The position numbers and the translations under genes are program-made. DNA of 50,275 bases. Source: an uncultured Mycoplasmatota bacterium (GTDB lineage Bacteria; Bacillota_I; Bacilli_A; RF39; UBA660). This document shows positions 1 to 8,965 of this stretch, piece by piece (positions within the stretch are counted from its first letter, which is position 1; the number at the start of each line of letters is the position of its first letter). The notes below the pieces were generated by a model, which saw only the letters and a list, made by a program, of their open reading frames with translations, had not been told where the DNA came from and made no database searches. Location of the stretch: assembly GCA_946497955.1 (NCBI GenBank), contig CAMMMH010000009.1, positions 1-50,275 on the forward strand, read 5' to 3'.

Positions 1-117
1 CTTATAATTTTTTATTTCATTATTTTCGGGAACTTTAAATTTAATTTAGTCAAAAGTTTCATATTATCTATATTTTTATTTTATATCAACTTATTAATAA
101 TCACAACAAAAAGTTTA

Positions 118-1428
118 TTATCTAGCAAGCATTCCTAAAGGATCCCATGGTTTTAATTCGATTGGTTCATATGCCATTTCATCTAATTGTTCTTGAGTTA
201 AATATTTCTTATTAATAACAACTTGATATACATACTTATCAAACCAAGAATCACTTGCGACAAAATATCCTTTGTTACCTACATCTTCACCCCAACTATT
301 CTCAAGTTTCCATTTAGTTGATTTATTATCTTCTAAATTTACTCCAGTAACTACCATAGCATGATTCATTGAACTTTCATAATTATCAAGTGCCTCTTCT
401 TTAGTCATAAAGAAATCAGTTTTAAATGTATCATAATAATTAAAACTCATATCATCAAATACTCCATCTTTTTTATCTATTGTTTTTTTAAAATCACAAC
501 CTAACCAAACTACTTCTTTTGCTTGTAATTGTTTGATAACAAGTTTTTTTAACTCTTCAATAGGAAGATTAAGAAATATAGGTGTTTTTCCTTCTATAAC
601 ATTATTTAAATATTTAACTACGTAAGTTCTATTAAAAGTTTTATCCTTAGTTGGTACATTAGTAATACATACATAGTTATTTATATTTATATCAGTATAT
701 TCATGATAAAATTCTAAAGGAGTTATTCCCTTAATAATGTGATATTTTTTATCTTTATCTGTATATTCAAAATCAAACTGTTTTGGTGGAACACCATAAC
801 AACAAGCTAGTATTCTATAAATATCATCTAAATATAAACTCTTTAAATATTCTAAATTTTCATTGCTAGAAAGTAATCTTGCATTAAACTGCCTTAATTT
901 TCTGTTAAGTAGATGATTCATTTCATCTGGATTAAGACTTTGATATGTATCACTCATTGCTGTTTTAGGAACAAAACCATATTTGTTAATAATATTAGAA
1001 AAGAAATCCCAAACTCCACCGTCCTCTATACCTTTTGTTAATAAAAAGTATCTTTCTCTATCATCTGCATCTTTATCTTTAAGTTGGGCTAAACTTTCCA
1101 TAATATAATTACATTTTTCTAATTTATCATAAAAGGATATATAACTTTGAGAAATTTCAAAATTTTCTAAATCATATTTTTTACATATAGATTCTCTTAA
1201 TACATTACATCCTGCATATATAAAAGAATTATTCGCATTTTTTTGATTTACAGCCTTTAAAGTATCAAGGTTAATAGAAAAATTAAATAGTAGTTGTCCT
1301 TCCCTTTCTTTATTTCTCATAATATCTCTTATATTATTGTTTACAAGGGCACATCTTACTGCTTTATTTTCAATACCTTGTATATAGTTATTACTTATTT
1401 CTTCAAGCATTTCTCTTTTTATCTCCAT
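118..1428 (-). CDS. pepC: Peptidase C1B family protein (aminopeptidase C / bleomycin hydrolase-like), catalytic Cys replaced by Ser
   Basis: NQKNANNSFIYAGCNVLRE aligns to the PepC NQKxSGRCWxFAGLNVLRE block; MNHAMVVTGVNL (His) and KLENSWGED (Asn) retained. Confidence 0.88.
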   Translation of the reverse strand: MEIKREMLEEISNNYIQGIENKAVRCALVNNNIRDIMRNKEREGQLLFNFSINLDTLKAVNQKNANNSFIYAGCNVLRESICKKYDLENFEISQSYISFYDKLEKCNYIMESLAQLKDKDADDRERYFLLTKGIEDGGVWDFFSNIINKYGFVPKTAMSDTYQSLNPDEMNHLLNRKLRQFNARLLSSNENLEYLKSLYLDDIYRILACCYGVPPKQFDFEYTDKDKKYHIIKGITPLEFYHEYTDININNYVCITNVPTKDKTFNRTYVVKYLNNVIEGKTPIFLNLPIEELKKLVIKQLQAKEVVWLGCDFKKTIDKKDGVFDDMSFNYYDTFKTDFFMTKEEALDNYESSMNHAMVVTGVNLEDNKSTKWKLENSWGEDVGNKGYFVASDSWFDKYVYQVVINKKYLTQEQLDEMAYEPIELKPWDPLGMLAR

Positions 1429-1561
1429 ATTATCACCATCCTTTAATAGTATATCTATTATAATGGTTTTAATACGAATTTTAACATGATAAATTTAATA
1501 ACTAAATGGTTATGTTTAGAGAATATCAAAGAAGAGTTAGTTTATTTAAAAAACTAACTCT

Positions 1562-3193
1562 TTAATTTTTATAAAACTCTACTCTATTTTTAAATTCATC
1601 AATTCCAATAATTTTTAATAATTGATATAAATTAGGAGTCTTAACTCTACCTGTAAGTAGATGTCTAATCATCTCACAAACATCTCCTATATGGCCTTTA
1701 TATAAAGTTGGGCCTTCTTTATACATCTTAACACTAGGAGCATAACCCATTTCTTCGGCAAGCACTTTAATCTGATTATACCAATCATCTTCACTGTTAA
1801 AATCTTGATATATCTCTATATATTTATTAATAACATCATAATCGATTTTATCATTTATATCTTTATAAGTCTCATTTCTATCTTTATAAAATAAATCATT
1901 AAAGATATAAGCACTTTCAGTTTTAATATCTTTATAAGTTGCAATATCCTTTCTTGGACGTTTACTATCACGTTCTATATTTAAGAATGAAATTAACTTA
2001 TCTTTATCTTTAACCATTAAATCATAAAACTCTTCATCATATTTTTTATAATACTCTAAAGCATCATTATAAATAGTTTCAGCACTAATTCTAGAAAAGT
2101 AAGTTCTACAGATATTATTTAACTTCTCCATATCAAATAAAGTTCCACCTGTAGGCATCTTCTTAAATGAAAATTTAAAGTCTTCAATAGATTTATCTTT
2201 ATTTTGTAAATACCACTCTTCAAAATTAGTATTTGCTAGTGTTGCTAAATAAAGTCTAACTCCTTCTTTAGATATACCTGCTTCTTCATAAAAGCTAACA
2301 GCAAATTCTGGGTCTTTTCTCTTACTAAACTTACGGATTTTACCATCTTCTTTTTTAGTAAGAGGTGCAATATGTGCATACTTACATGGTTTAAATCCTA
2401 AAACTTGATTAAGTTGTAAATGTTTAGGAAAACTAGGTACCCATTCATCTCCTCTTAATACATGAGTTGTATGCATTAAATGGTCATCTATAACATGAGC
2501 GAAATGATAAGTTGGAATACCATCTTTTTTTAGTATTACTTCATCAATATCGTTTTCTGGCAAACTAATATCACCTTTAATTAAATCATGTAAGATTATC
2601 TCATTATGAGAATCCCCTGGGGACTTAAGACGAATAACATAACTATCACCATTAGCAAGGTGTTCTTTAACTTCATCAAGTGATAAATCTCTATCAACAG
2701 CATAACTTCCGTAAATACCAATTTTTTCTTTTCTTAACTCTTGTCCACTTCTTATATCAGCGATTTCTTCTTCACTCATAAAACAAGGATATGCTTTACC
2801 TTCACTAATTAACTTTTTAGCATAAGCCTGATATATCTCTACTCTTTCACTTTGTAAATAAGGTCCATAATTACCGCCTTTACCATATCCTTCATCATAA
2901 TCTATATCAAAAGCTTTAAGGCCATTAATAATAGCATCTATCGCTCCTTCTTTTTCTCTTTTACTATCAGTATCTTCAACTCTAAGATAAAAAATACCTC
3001 CAGTTTGTTTAGCAAGCATTGAACTAATGAAAGCCCCATATAAATTACCTACATGCATAAAACCTGTAGGTGATGGTCCAAATCTTGTAACGTAAGACCC
3101 CTCTTTTAAATCTCTAGCTGGATACTTTGCTTCTATCTCATCTACAGTTATCTTGATATTAGGAAATAATAAATCTGCAAGTTCCTTATTCAT
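1562..3193 (-). CDS. gltX: Glutamate--tRNA ligase
   Basis: TRFGPSPTGFMHVGN (HIGH-like), LRVEDTDSKREKEG, KFSKRKDP (KMSKR-like). Confidence 0.92.
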   Translation of the reverse strand: MNKELADLLFPNIKITVDEIEAKYPARDLKEGSYVTRFGPSPTGFMHVGNLYGAFISSMLAKQTGGIFYLRVEDTDSKREKEGAIDAIINGLKAFDIDYDEGYGKGGNYGPYLQSERVEIYQAYAKKLISEGKAYPCFMSEEEIADIRSGQELRKEKIGIYGSYAVDRDLSLDEVKEHLANGDSYVIRLKSPGDSHNEIILHDLIKGDISLPENDIDEVILKKDGIPTYHFAHVIDDHLMHTTHVLRGDEWVPSFPKHLQLNQVLGFKPCKYAHIAPLTKKEDGKIRKFSKRKDPEFAVSFYEEAGISKEGVRLYLATLANTNFEEWYLQNKDKSIEDFKFSFKKMPTGGTLFDMEKLNNICRTYFSRISAETIYNDALEYYKKYDEEFYDLMVKDKDKLISFLNIERDSKRPRKDIATYKDIKTESAYIFNDLFYKDRNETYKDINDKIDYDVINKYIEIYQDFNSEDDWYNQIKVLAEEMGYAPSVKMYKEGPTLYKGHIGDVCEMIRHLLTGRVKTPNLYQLLKIIGIDEFKNRVEFYKN

Positions 3194-3232
3194 CTAAATC
3201 ACTCCATCTATTAAAAAAATAATTATCTAATT

Positions 3233-3307
3233 TGGTTGCCCCAGTTAGATTCGAACTAACGCGTAATGCGGTCAGAGCGCACTGCCTTACCACTTGGCTA
3301 TGGGGCA
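3233..3307 (-). tRNA. tRNA-Gln (anticodon CTG), CCA encoded
   Basis: Minus strand TGCCCCATAGCCAAGTGGTAAGGCAGTGCGCTCTGACCGCATTACGCGTTAGTTCGAATCTAACTGGGGCAACCA folds as cloverleaf; loop CTCTGAC gives anticodon CTG; U1-A72 typical of tRNA-Gln. Confidence 0.93.
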
Positions 3308-3352
3308 ATAAATAACAATTAAATTTTATCACAAAACTCTTATCTTTACAAC

Positions 3353-3381
3353 TTGAAAAAAAGATATTTTTATGATAAGAT
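3353..3381 (+). promoter_or_regulatory. Sigma-A-like promoter for the candidate antitoxin RNA
   Basis: TTGAAA - 17 nt - TAAGAT. Confidence 0.5.
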
Positions 3382-3385
3382 GAAT

Positions 3386-3505
3386 ATGTAAGGAAAACTT
3401 ACATATAAATAAAAACGAGGAATACCTAGTTTTGCAGTTGGGCATTTACCTCAATTTTATGGTATAACACCCTTATACAAGATGTATAGGGCGTTTTTAT
3501 TTAAA
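3386..3505 (+). ncRNA. Candidate antisense antitoxin RNA, convergent with the small toxin-like ORF
   Basis: Promoter at 3353-3381, no ORF, ends at hairpin cccttatac aaga tgtataggg followed by cgttttt. Confidence 0.45.
3470..3491. terminator. Bidirectional terminator shared by toxin mRNA and antitoxin RNA
   Basis: cccttatacaagatgtataggg hairpin with U-rich run on the plus strand. Confidence 0.6.
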
Positions 3506-3565
3506 GATAATTAAAAGTACAATAACAATTAATAATGCTATTACTAGAAAATCTTTCTTGCTCAT
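3497..3565 (-). CDS. Small hydrophobic peptide MSKKDFLVIALLIVIVLLIIFK, candidate type I toxin
   Basis: 22-aa ORF with SD GGGAG 8 nt upstream (3574-3578), single TM-like segment, stop just before shared terminator. Confidence 0.5.
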   Translation of the reverse strand: MSKKDFLVIALLIVIVLLIIFK

Positions 3566-3712
3566 AGGCAAGTCTCCCTTCTAACCATTAGAAATGGAAA
3601 AATAAGGAGATAAACACCCATTACTAAGTATTCCATCTATACAATATCATAAATGCATCTATAAAACAAGCAAACAAAAGCAAGTTTTATAGATTTTTTT
3701 ATCTAATTTTTC

Positions 3713-4288
3713 TTATTTAGTTAATACTTTATCTGGTTGCTTTATAATACTTTCTGGATGATGAAAAGCTTTTTCAAATAAACTTATAGTATATTCTTCC
3801 ATATCCCAATACTGTTCATCAATTGTTTCTTTCTTTTTATCTATCGTAAAACAATATACACAATCATGCCCTCGATTAAACTCACAATCTTCTTCGCCAT
3901 CTCTAAATACTGAATTGATTTCTTCAATACAACATACCATACTCATATCTCTAGCCATTATACCTATTGTAGGAGTATCAAAACATCTTTTTCCATTACC
4001 GTCATATTCCAAAAAAGAAAAAACAACATAATTATAATTAAGACAAATACTAAGTTCTTGGCTTAAAAGTTCTTCTTGAAGACTTTCAACCCCACTTTTA
4101 ACTATGTTAGAACCAATTAAGTCTAATAATTGAATTAATCTTTTCTTTTGCTCAATATTTTCATAATCACTTATCATATATTTAATTCTTTTACAGTCTT
4201 CTTTTATCGCCTCTTGATATTCAAAAAATAAATCTAATTCTTCTTTAGGCATATCATTAGAATAATAACTTAAATATAGATAATCCAT
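3713..4288 (-). CDS. Hypothetical protein
   Basis: 191-aa ORF. Confidence 0.6.
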   Translation of the reverse strand: MDYLYLSYYSNDMPKEELDLFFEYQEAIKEDCKRIKYMISDYENIEQKKRLIQLLDLIGSNIVKSGVESLQEELLSQELSICLNYNYVVFSFLEYDGNGKRCFDTPTIGIMARDMSMVCCIEEINSVFRDGEEDCEFNRGHDCVYCFTIDKKKETIDEQYWDMEEYTISLFEKAFHHPESIIKQPDKVLTK

Positions 4289-4306
4289 TATATCAGCTTC
4301 TTTCTT

Positions 4307-5146
4307 TTAATCTGTATTATTCTTCTTTTTATGATTAATTGAATAACCTAATCTTTTAGAGTCCCCATAATTCAATTCACTTAACATATCCATTGTCATA
4401 GATAATTCTTCATTTGCTTTTTCAATCATATTTCTTTTTTGTCTATCAGTTAATTCTATATAACCATCCTCACTCATCGCTTCATAAGTTATCACCTGAT
4501 AACCAATAGGTGGACACACATCACTTAAACATAATCCATCTCTTCCTAAATAATCTCTACTTACACTAAAAGTTAAATATGTCTTTTTATTATTAGCTTT
4601 TTCTTCCGTTTCTCTAATCTTTAAGACATTATAAATAATAGGTTTGCATAGTCTAATCGCATCCTCATAATTAATTTTATCTCCTAATACATCAATATCT
4701 AAACTATCAAATAACTCTTTATACTCATCATTACCTATATTATCAACAAGGTCAACTAAATTAATAGCATTTTGCTTCAAATTAGCAAGATACATATTAA
4801 AGTATTCTAAAGTAGTTGGATTAAGTTCATAAGTAGATGCTTTTAACTTCTTCATAAAATTATCTGCAAATATCTGTGATTTACTTTTATTACTATTATC
4901 CTCTTTAGTATTAGATTGATTATCTTCCTTTTCCTTGTCTTTCAAAAATATAGTAATCTCTTCTTCTGTTAATTTTAGTCCTGCACTATTAACATAATCT
5001 CTAATTTCACTAAAAGAGATTCCTAAATTATCAGCACAAATAGAATAAATTATATATTTATCTATATAATCCCCATATTCTCCATACAATGCAAATCTTT
5101 CTTCTAAATCAACATATTTATTAATATTTATATCTATTTTTTTCAT
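4307..5146 (-). CDS. Hypothetical protein
   Basis: 279-aa ORF with upstream SD (ggagaaatgg). Confidence 0.65.
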   Translation of the reverse strand: MKKIDININKYVDLEERFALYGEYGDYIDKYIIYSICADNLGISFSEIRDYVNSAGLKLTEEEITIFLKDKEKEDNQSNTKEDNSNKSKSQIFADNFMKKLKASTYELNPTTLEYFNMYLANLKQNAINLVDLVDNIGNDEYKELFDSLDIDVLGDKINYEDAIRLCKPIIYNVLKIRETEEKANNKKTYLTFSVSRDYLGRDGLCLSDVCPPIGYQVITYEAMSEDGYIELTDRQKRNMIEKANEELSMTMDMLSELNYGDSKRLGYSINHKKKNNTD

Positions 5147-5176
5147 ATTCCATTTCTCCTTTAATATATCATCTTT

Positions 5177-5866
5177 TCAAAAACCATTTATAATCATTAA
5201 AATAATCGCTATGATACTTATAATACCAAAAGATATAGTTATTGCATGTTGTTTTTTCTTCATTTCCTTTGTTCTATAAATATAAAAATGTGTATAATCG
5301 TTTTTATTAATTAATACTTTAGTCTTAGTACCCATAGGTACTATTTTTTTCATTTTCGCACTATAATATATATCTTTTAATTTTAACTTCTTACCACTAA
5401 AATTAACTTCATATATTGGCGTATAAGCCTTAATAACAGTATTACCTTTAGTATAACTATAATCGTAGTCAATACAAATACCCTCTGTTTCAATACAGTC
5501 ACTCTTTTTAATATAATTATACTTAGATTTAGGTGAAATAATAAATGTATATACTGGCACAATAATAAAAGCGATTGGAACTAATATCATTCCATATTTA
5601 CTTATAATATATGCTAGAGATGTATCTTCAAAAAATAATAATATAGAACTTATTAATACACCAATTAAACCTACTAATAAAACCAAATACCAAATATTAA
5701 GCCCTCTATATGGGGTATTAATTACATATACTAAGCCACATATAAAGAATGCTAACATGATGTCTAAACCACCTGCTGCATAACCAACATTTAATATCAA
5801 AATTGGCATTGCTATTATAGATAAAAATATATAGATATACAAAATAGCTGTTAATTTCTTTTTCAT
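5177..5866 (-). CDS. Membrane protein, DUF3592-like (start refined to MKKKLTAIL)
   Basis: Several TM segments, then a small soluble domain; SD GGAGG before ATG at 5866. Confidence 0.6.
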   Translation of the reverse strand: MKKKLTAILYIYIFLSIIAMPILILNVGYAAGGLDIMLAFFICGLVYVINTPYRGLNIWYLVLLVGLIGVLISSILLFFEDTSLAYIISKYGMILVPIAFIIVPVYTFIISPKSKYNYIKKSDCIETEGICIDYDYSYTKGNTVIKAYTPIYEVNFSGKKLKLKDIYYSAKMKKIVPMGTKTKVLINKNDYTHFYIYRTKEMKKKQHAITISFGIISIIAIILMIINGF

Positions 5867-5897
5867 TACTTCCTCCATTAGAAAAAACATGCAAAAA

Positions 5898-6107
5898 CTA
5901 CATATATTTTTGCATTGATTTCATCATTTGATTAATTTGTTTTTGATTAGGTTTTCTACCCATCTGCATCATTAAAGCTTTAATCATTTCTTCATTAATA
6001 GGTGGATTTTTTTTCATATATCTTTTAGTAACAGTTCTTGCAATAAAGAAACCAATAATCGCTCCTATTACTAAACCTATTAAAACCATTAATATATCGT
6101 GTAACAT
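5898..6107 (-). CDS. yneF: YneF family (UPF0154) protein
   Basis: N-terminal TM then TKRYMKKNPPINEEMIKALMMQMGRKPNQKQINQMMKSM, family hallmark. Confidence 0.88.
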   Translation of the reverse strand: MLHDILMVLIGLVIGAIIGFFIARTVTKRYMKKNPPINEEMIKALMMQMGRKPNQKQINQMMKSMQKYM

Positions 6108-6151
6108 AATAACACTCTCCTTACAACAATATATTACCTTAAAATAAATAT

Positions 6152-6577
6152 TTATACAAGAATTTTCTTACTATCTAAGAAGAAATAGTCTTGATTTTTA
6201 AAATCGACGGCAAAATAAGTATTATTGATACTATTTAACTCATCAAAGAAGAAACAGTCATAATAGTTAGTTTTAACTAACATATAAGCTCTTTTTACTA
6301 CTAGAGTACTAATCTCATCATGAGCAGGATTATTGTAGTAATGAGTCTCACCTTTTTTACTATAAGGGATACTCTGATGATATTTAACAAATAAATATCT
6401 ATCAGTCTTATCCTTATCTATTTTCTTAGTTAATTGTCTAAAAAGACTATAGCCATAATTTAATTCTTCTTTTTTTAAAGTATAAATCTGTTCAAAGATA
6501 TTATATAGAATACTAGGTTTATCTATATATAAATTCTTAAATTCATCTTTAAGTTCAAAAATAAAAAACTCTCTCAT
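6152..6577 (-). CDS. sirA: SirA-like protein (YneE; sporulation inhibitor of replication)
   Basis: FFIFELKDEFKNLYIDKPSILYNIFEQIY...YFAVDFKNQDYFFL resembles B. subtilis SirA start and end; lies between tkt and yneF as in Bacillus. Confidence 0.65.
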   Translation of the reverse strand: MREFFIFELKDEFKNLYIDKPSILYNIFEQIYTLKKEELNYGYSLFRQLTKKIDKDKTDRYLFVKYHQSIPYSKKGETHYYNNPAHDEISTLVVKRAYMLVKTNYYDCFFFDELNSINNTYFAVDFKNQDYFFLDSKKILV

Positions 6578-6627
6578 TATAATCACCATCTTAACTATAA
6601 CAAGAAAGTTTTAAAATATTTGTCGAA

Positions 6628-8610
6628 TTATTTAATTATCTCTTCTATTTTTAGAGCGATTTCATCAGTAGTAAAATGGAACTTTTTATTTATATCATCT
6701 TTGCTTCCACTTGCCCCAAATCTATCCACTGTAAATAAGTAGTTATCATTATAGGCAAACTGGTACCAAGAGTATGATGAAGATTTTTCAATAATAAATT
6801 TCTTTTTACCAATAGGAAGTAACTCTTCTTTTTCTTCATCGCTTAATAAGTTATATCTTTCAATTGATGGCATTGATGCTATTCTAAAGTCATATCCCTT
6901 TTCAAATAAAGCATTAACAACATCAAAGGCAAGATCCACTTCTTCACCTGTCGCAATAATAATACCGTCTAACTTTCTTTCTTCTTGTTTTATAACGTAT
7001 GCTCCACGAGAAACATTAGGAACAGAAGATGTTTCTCTTATTTTCGTCTCATTTCGTCCTAAAACAATACAAGCTGGCTTATTTTCTTCAAAGATAGTCT
7101 TATAAGCACCAATAACTTCATTACTATCACTTGGTCTAAATACCTCTAAATTAGGAGTCGCTCTTAGTCCTACCAATTGTTCAACCGCTTGATGTGTTGG
7201 ACCATCTTCCCCTACTGTAATTGAATCATGAGTAAAGATATAAGTAACAGGTAAATTCATAAGGCAAGTTAGTCTTAAAGCAGGTTTTAAATAGTCACTA
7301 AAGGTTAAATAAGTAGAGACAAAAGGACGATATCCTGATAGTGCAAGCCCATTAGCAATAGCAGCCATAGCAAATTCTCTTACACCAAAGAAGATATTTC
7401 TACCATTATAGTCATCAGAAGAAAAGTCTCCTTTATCTGTTAAGTATGTTAGAGTTGAACTAGAAAGGTCAGCCGCTCCTCCAAAGATTAATTTACTAGA
7501 GTTAGCAAGAGAATTTAATATCTTACTACTAGCTTTTCTGAGTGACTCTACTCTTTCTTCAGGATAAGCATAGTCTAAATTAGTAAGTTCTATTTTTTTA
7601 TCACTTGACATCAATGAATCTAATAACTCTTTAGTTTTATCTTCAAGATTTTCATATTTTTCATTAAAGTCATTTTCTAAATTACTACATCTATCATCTA
7701 TAAGTTTTTGAAAGTCTTGTAGGGCTTCATTAGATATTGTAAATGGTATATCTCTAAGTCCTAATTCATGTTTAATATTAGTAATATCTTCATCATCAAG
7801 AGGCTTTCCATGAACGATATTTTTACCCGCATTACGAGAATACTTTCCTATTGTTGTCTTAACTTGAATTAAACTAGGTAAATCACTAGACTTGGCATTA
7901 GTAATTGCTTTATCAATTTCTTTAATATCATCACTAACAGTACTAACATTAAAGCCCATTGCCTTAAATCTAGCTTCTATATCATCAGTAAAAGTTTTCT
8001 TAGTATCACTATCAAGACATACATGATTAGAGTCATATAAAAGTATTAAGTTATTAAGTTTAAGATTACCTGCTAAAGATAATGCTTCATAACTAACACC
8101 TTCCATTAAATCTCCATCACCACATAAACAATATACTTTATAGTCAATGATATTATTTTTCTTATCATTAATTAAAGCTTCAGTATGTTTTTCAGCGATA
8201 GCCATACCTACAGCCATTGCCACTCCTTGACCTAGAGGCCCCGTTGTCGCATCAACTCCAGGTGTAACTCCATATTCAGGATGACCTGGAGTAATAGAGT
8301 CTATTTTCCTAAAGGCTTTTAAATCATCAAGTTCAATATTAAACCCAGCCATACCAAGTGTTGCATAAAGTAAAGCTGAACCATGTCCTGCACTCATAAC
8401 AAACCTATCTCTATTAAAAAAGTTAGGGTTCTCTTTAGAAAATCTTAAATGATGAGCATAAACAGTATAGATAATGGAAGCAGCCCCTAGTACAATACCA
8501 GGATGTCCACTATTCGCTTCATGAATCATATCAATACCAAGACCTCTAATCTGATTAACAATTCTTTCTTCATTAATATTATCTTCACTACTTTTAGTAA
8601 AAGCTAGCAT
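6628..8610 (-). CDS. tkt: Transketolase
   Basis: ANSGHPGIVLGAA, GDGDLMEGVSYEALSLAGNLKLNNLILLYDSN, VGEDGPTHQAVEQL. Confidence 0.95.
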   Translation of the reverse strand: MLAFTKSSEDNINEERIVNQIRGLGIDMIHEANSGHPGIVLGAASIIYTVYAHHLRFSKENPNFFNRDRFVMSAGHGSALLYATLGMAGFNIELDDLKAFRKIDSITPGHPEYGVTPGVDATTGPLGQGVAMAVGMAIAEKHTEALINDKKNNIIDYKVYCLCGDGDLMEGVSYEALSLAGNLKLNNLILLYDSNHVCLDSDTKKTFTDDIEARFKAMGFNVSTVSDDIKEIDKAITNAKSSDLPSLIQVKTTIGKYSRNAGKNIVHGKPLDDEDITNIKHELGLRDIPFTISNEALQDFQKLIDDRCSNLENDFNEKYENLEDKTKELLDSLMSSDKKIELTNLDYAYPEERVESLRKASSKILNSLANSSKLIFGGAADLSSSTLTYLTDKGDFSSDDYNGRNIFFGVREFAMAAIANGLALSGYRPFVSTYLTFSDYLKPALRLTCLMNLPVTYIFTHDSITVGEDGPTHQAVEQLVGLRATPNLEVFRPSDSNEVIGAYKTIFEENKPACIVLGRNETKIRETSSVPNVSRGAYVIKQEERKLDGIIIATGEEVDLAFDVVNALFEKGYDFRIASMPSIERYNLLSDEEKEELLPIGKKKFIIEKSSSYSWYQFAYNDNYLFTVDRFGASGSKDDINKKFHFTTDEIALKIEEIIK

Positions 8611-8711
8611 ATTATCACTCCTTAGTTAATACTATCATACCATATTTAAGAATTAAGTCAAAAAAAGTTTATTGATTATGTAAGGGAACTATGCTAAAAT
8701 TTAGTTGTAAC

Positions 8712-8785
8712 GCCGGTATAGTTTAGTGGTAAAACAGATCCTTGGTAAGGATCAGCGGTAAGTTCAATTCTTACTTCCGGCACCA
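8712..8785 (+). tRNA. tRNA-Thr (anticodon GGT), CCA encoded
   Basis: GCCGGTATAGTTTAGTGGTAAAACAGATCCTTGGTAAGGATCAGCGGTAAGTTCAATTCTTACTTCCGGCACCA; anticodon loop TTGGTAA. Confidence 0.9.
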
Positions 8786-8828
8786 GTGACTAATCTGTTC
8801 GAGCTATTCGAACTTTAAATATACTTTC

Positions 8829-8852
8829 AGTCTAATATAGGACTGTTTTTTT
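8829..8852 (+). terminator. Rho-independent terminator after tRNA-Thr
   Basis: cagtctaatataggactgttttttt. Confidence 0.7.
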
Positions 8853-8864
8853 GTTTAAAAAAAT

Positions 8865-8905
8865 CCCCTAGGTAATTTTGATATTTATGTCAAAATTCCT
8901 AGGGG
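8865..8905. repeat. Long near-perfect inverted repeat (hairpin)
   Basis: cccctaggtaattttga ... tcaaaattcctagggg, one bulged base, 8-nt loop. Confidence 0.75.
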
Positions 8906-8965
8906 GTTAAATATTTTGTCAAAACCAAATATAGTAATTTAAAAGAACAGTGATATAATATAGTT

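Noticed and set aside
1562-3193. Non-canonical HIGH (HVGN) and KMSKR (KFSKR) motifs in GltX
   Set aside because: Within the variation I associate with a divergent Bacillota GltX group; not evidence of altered function.
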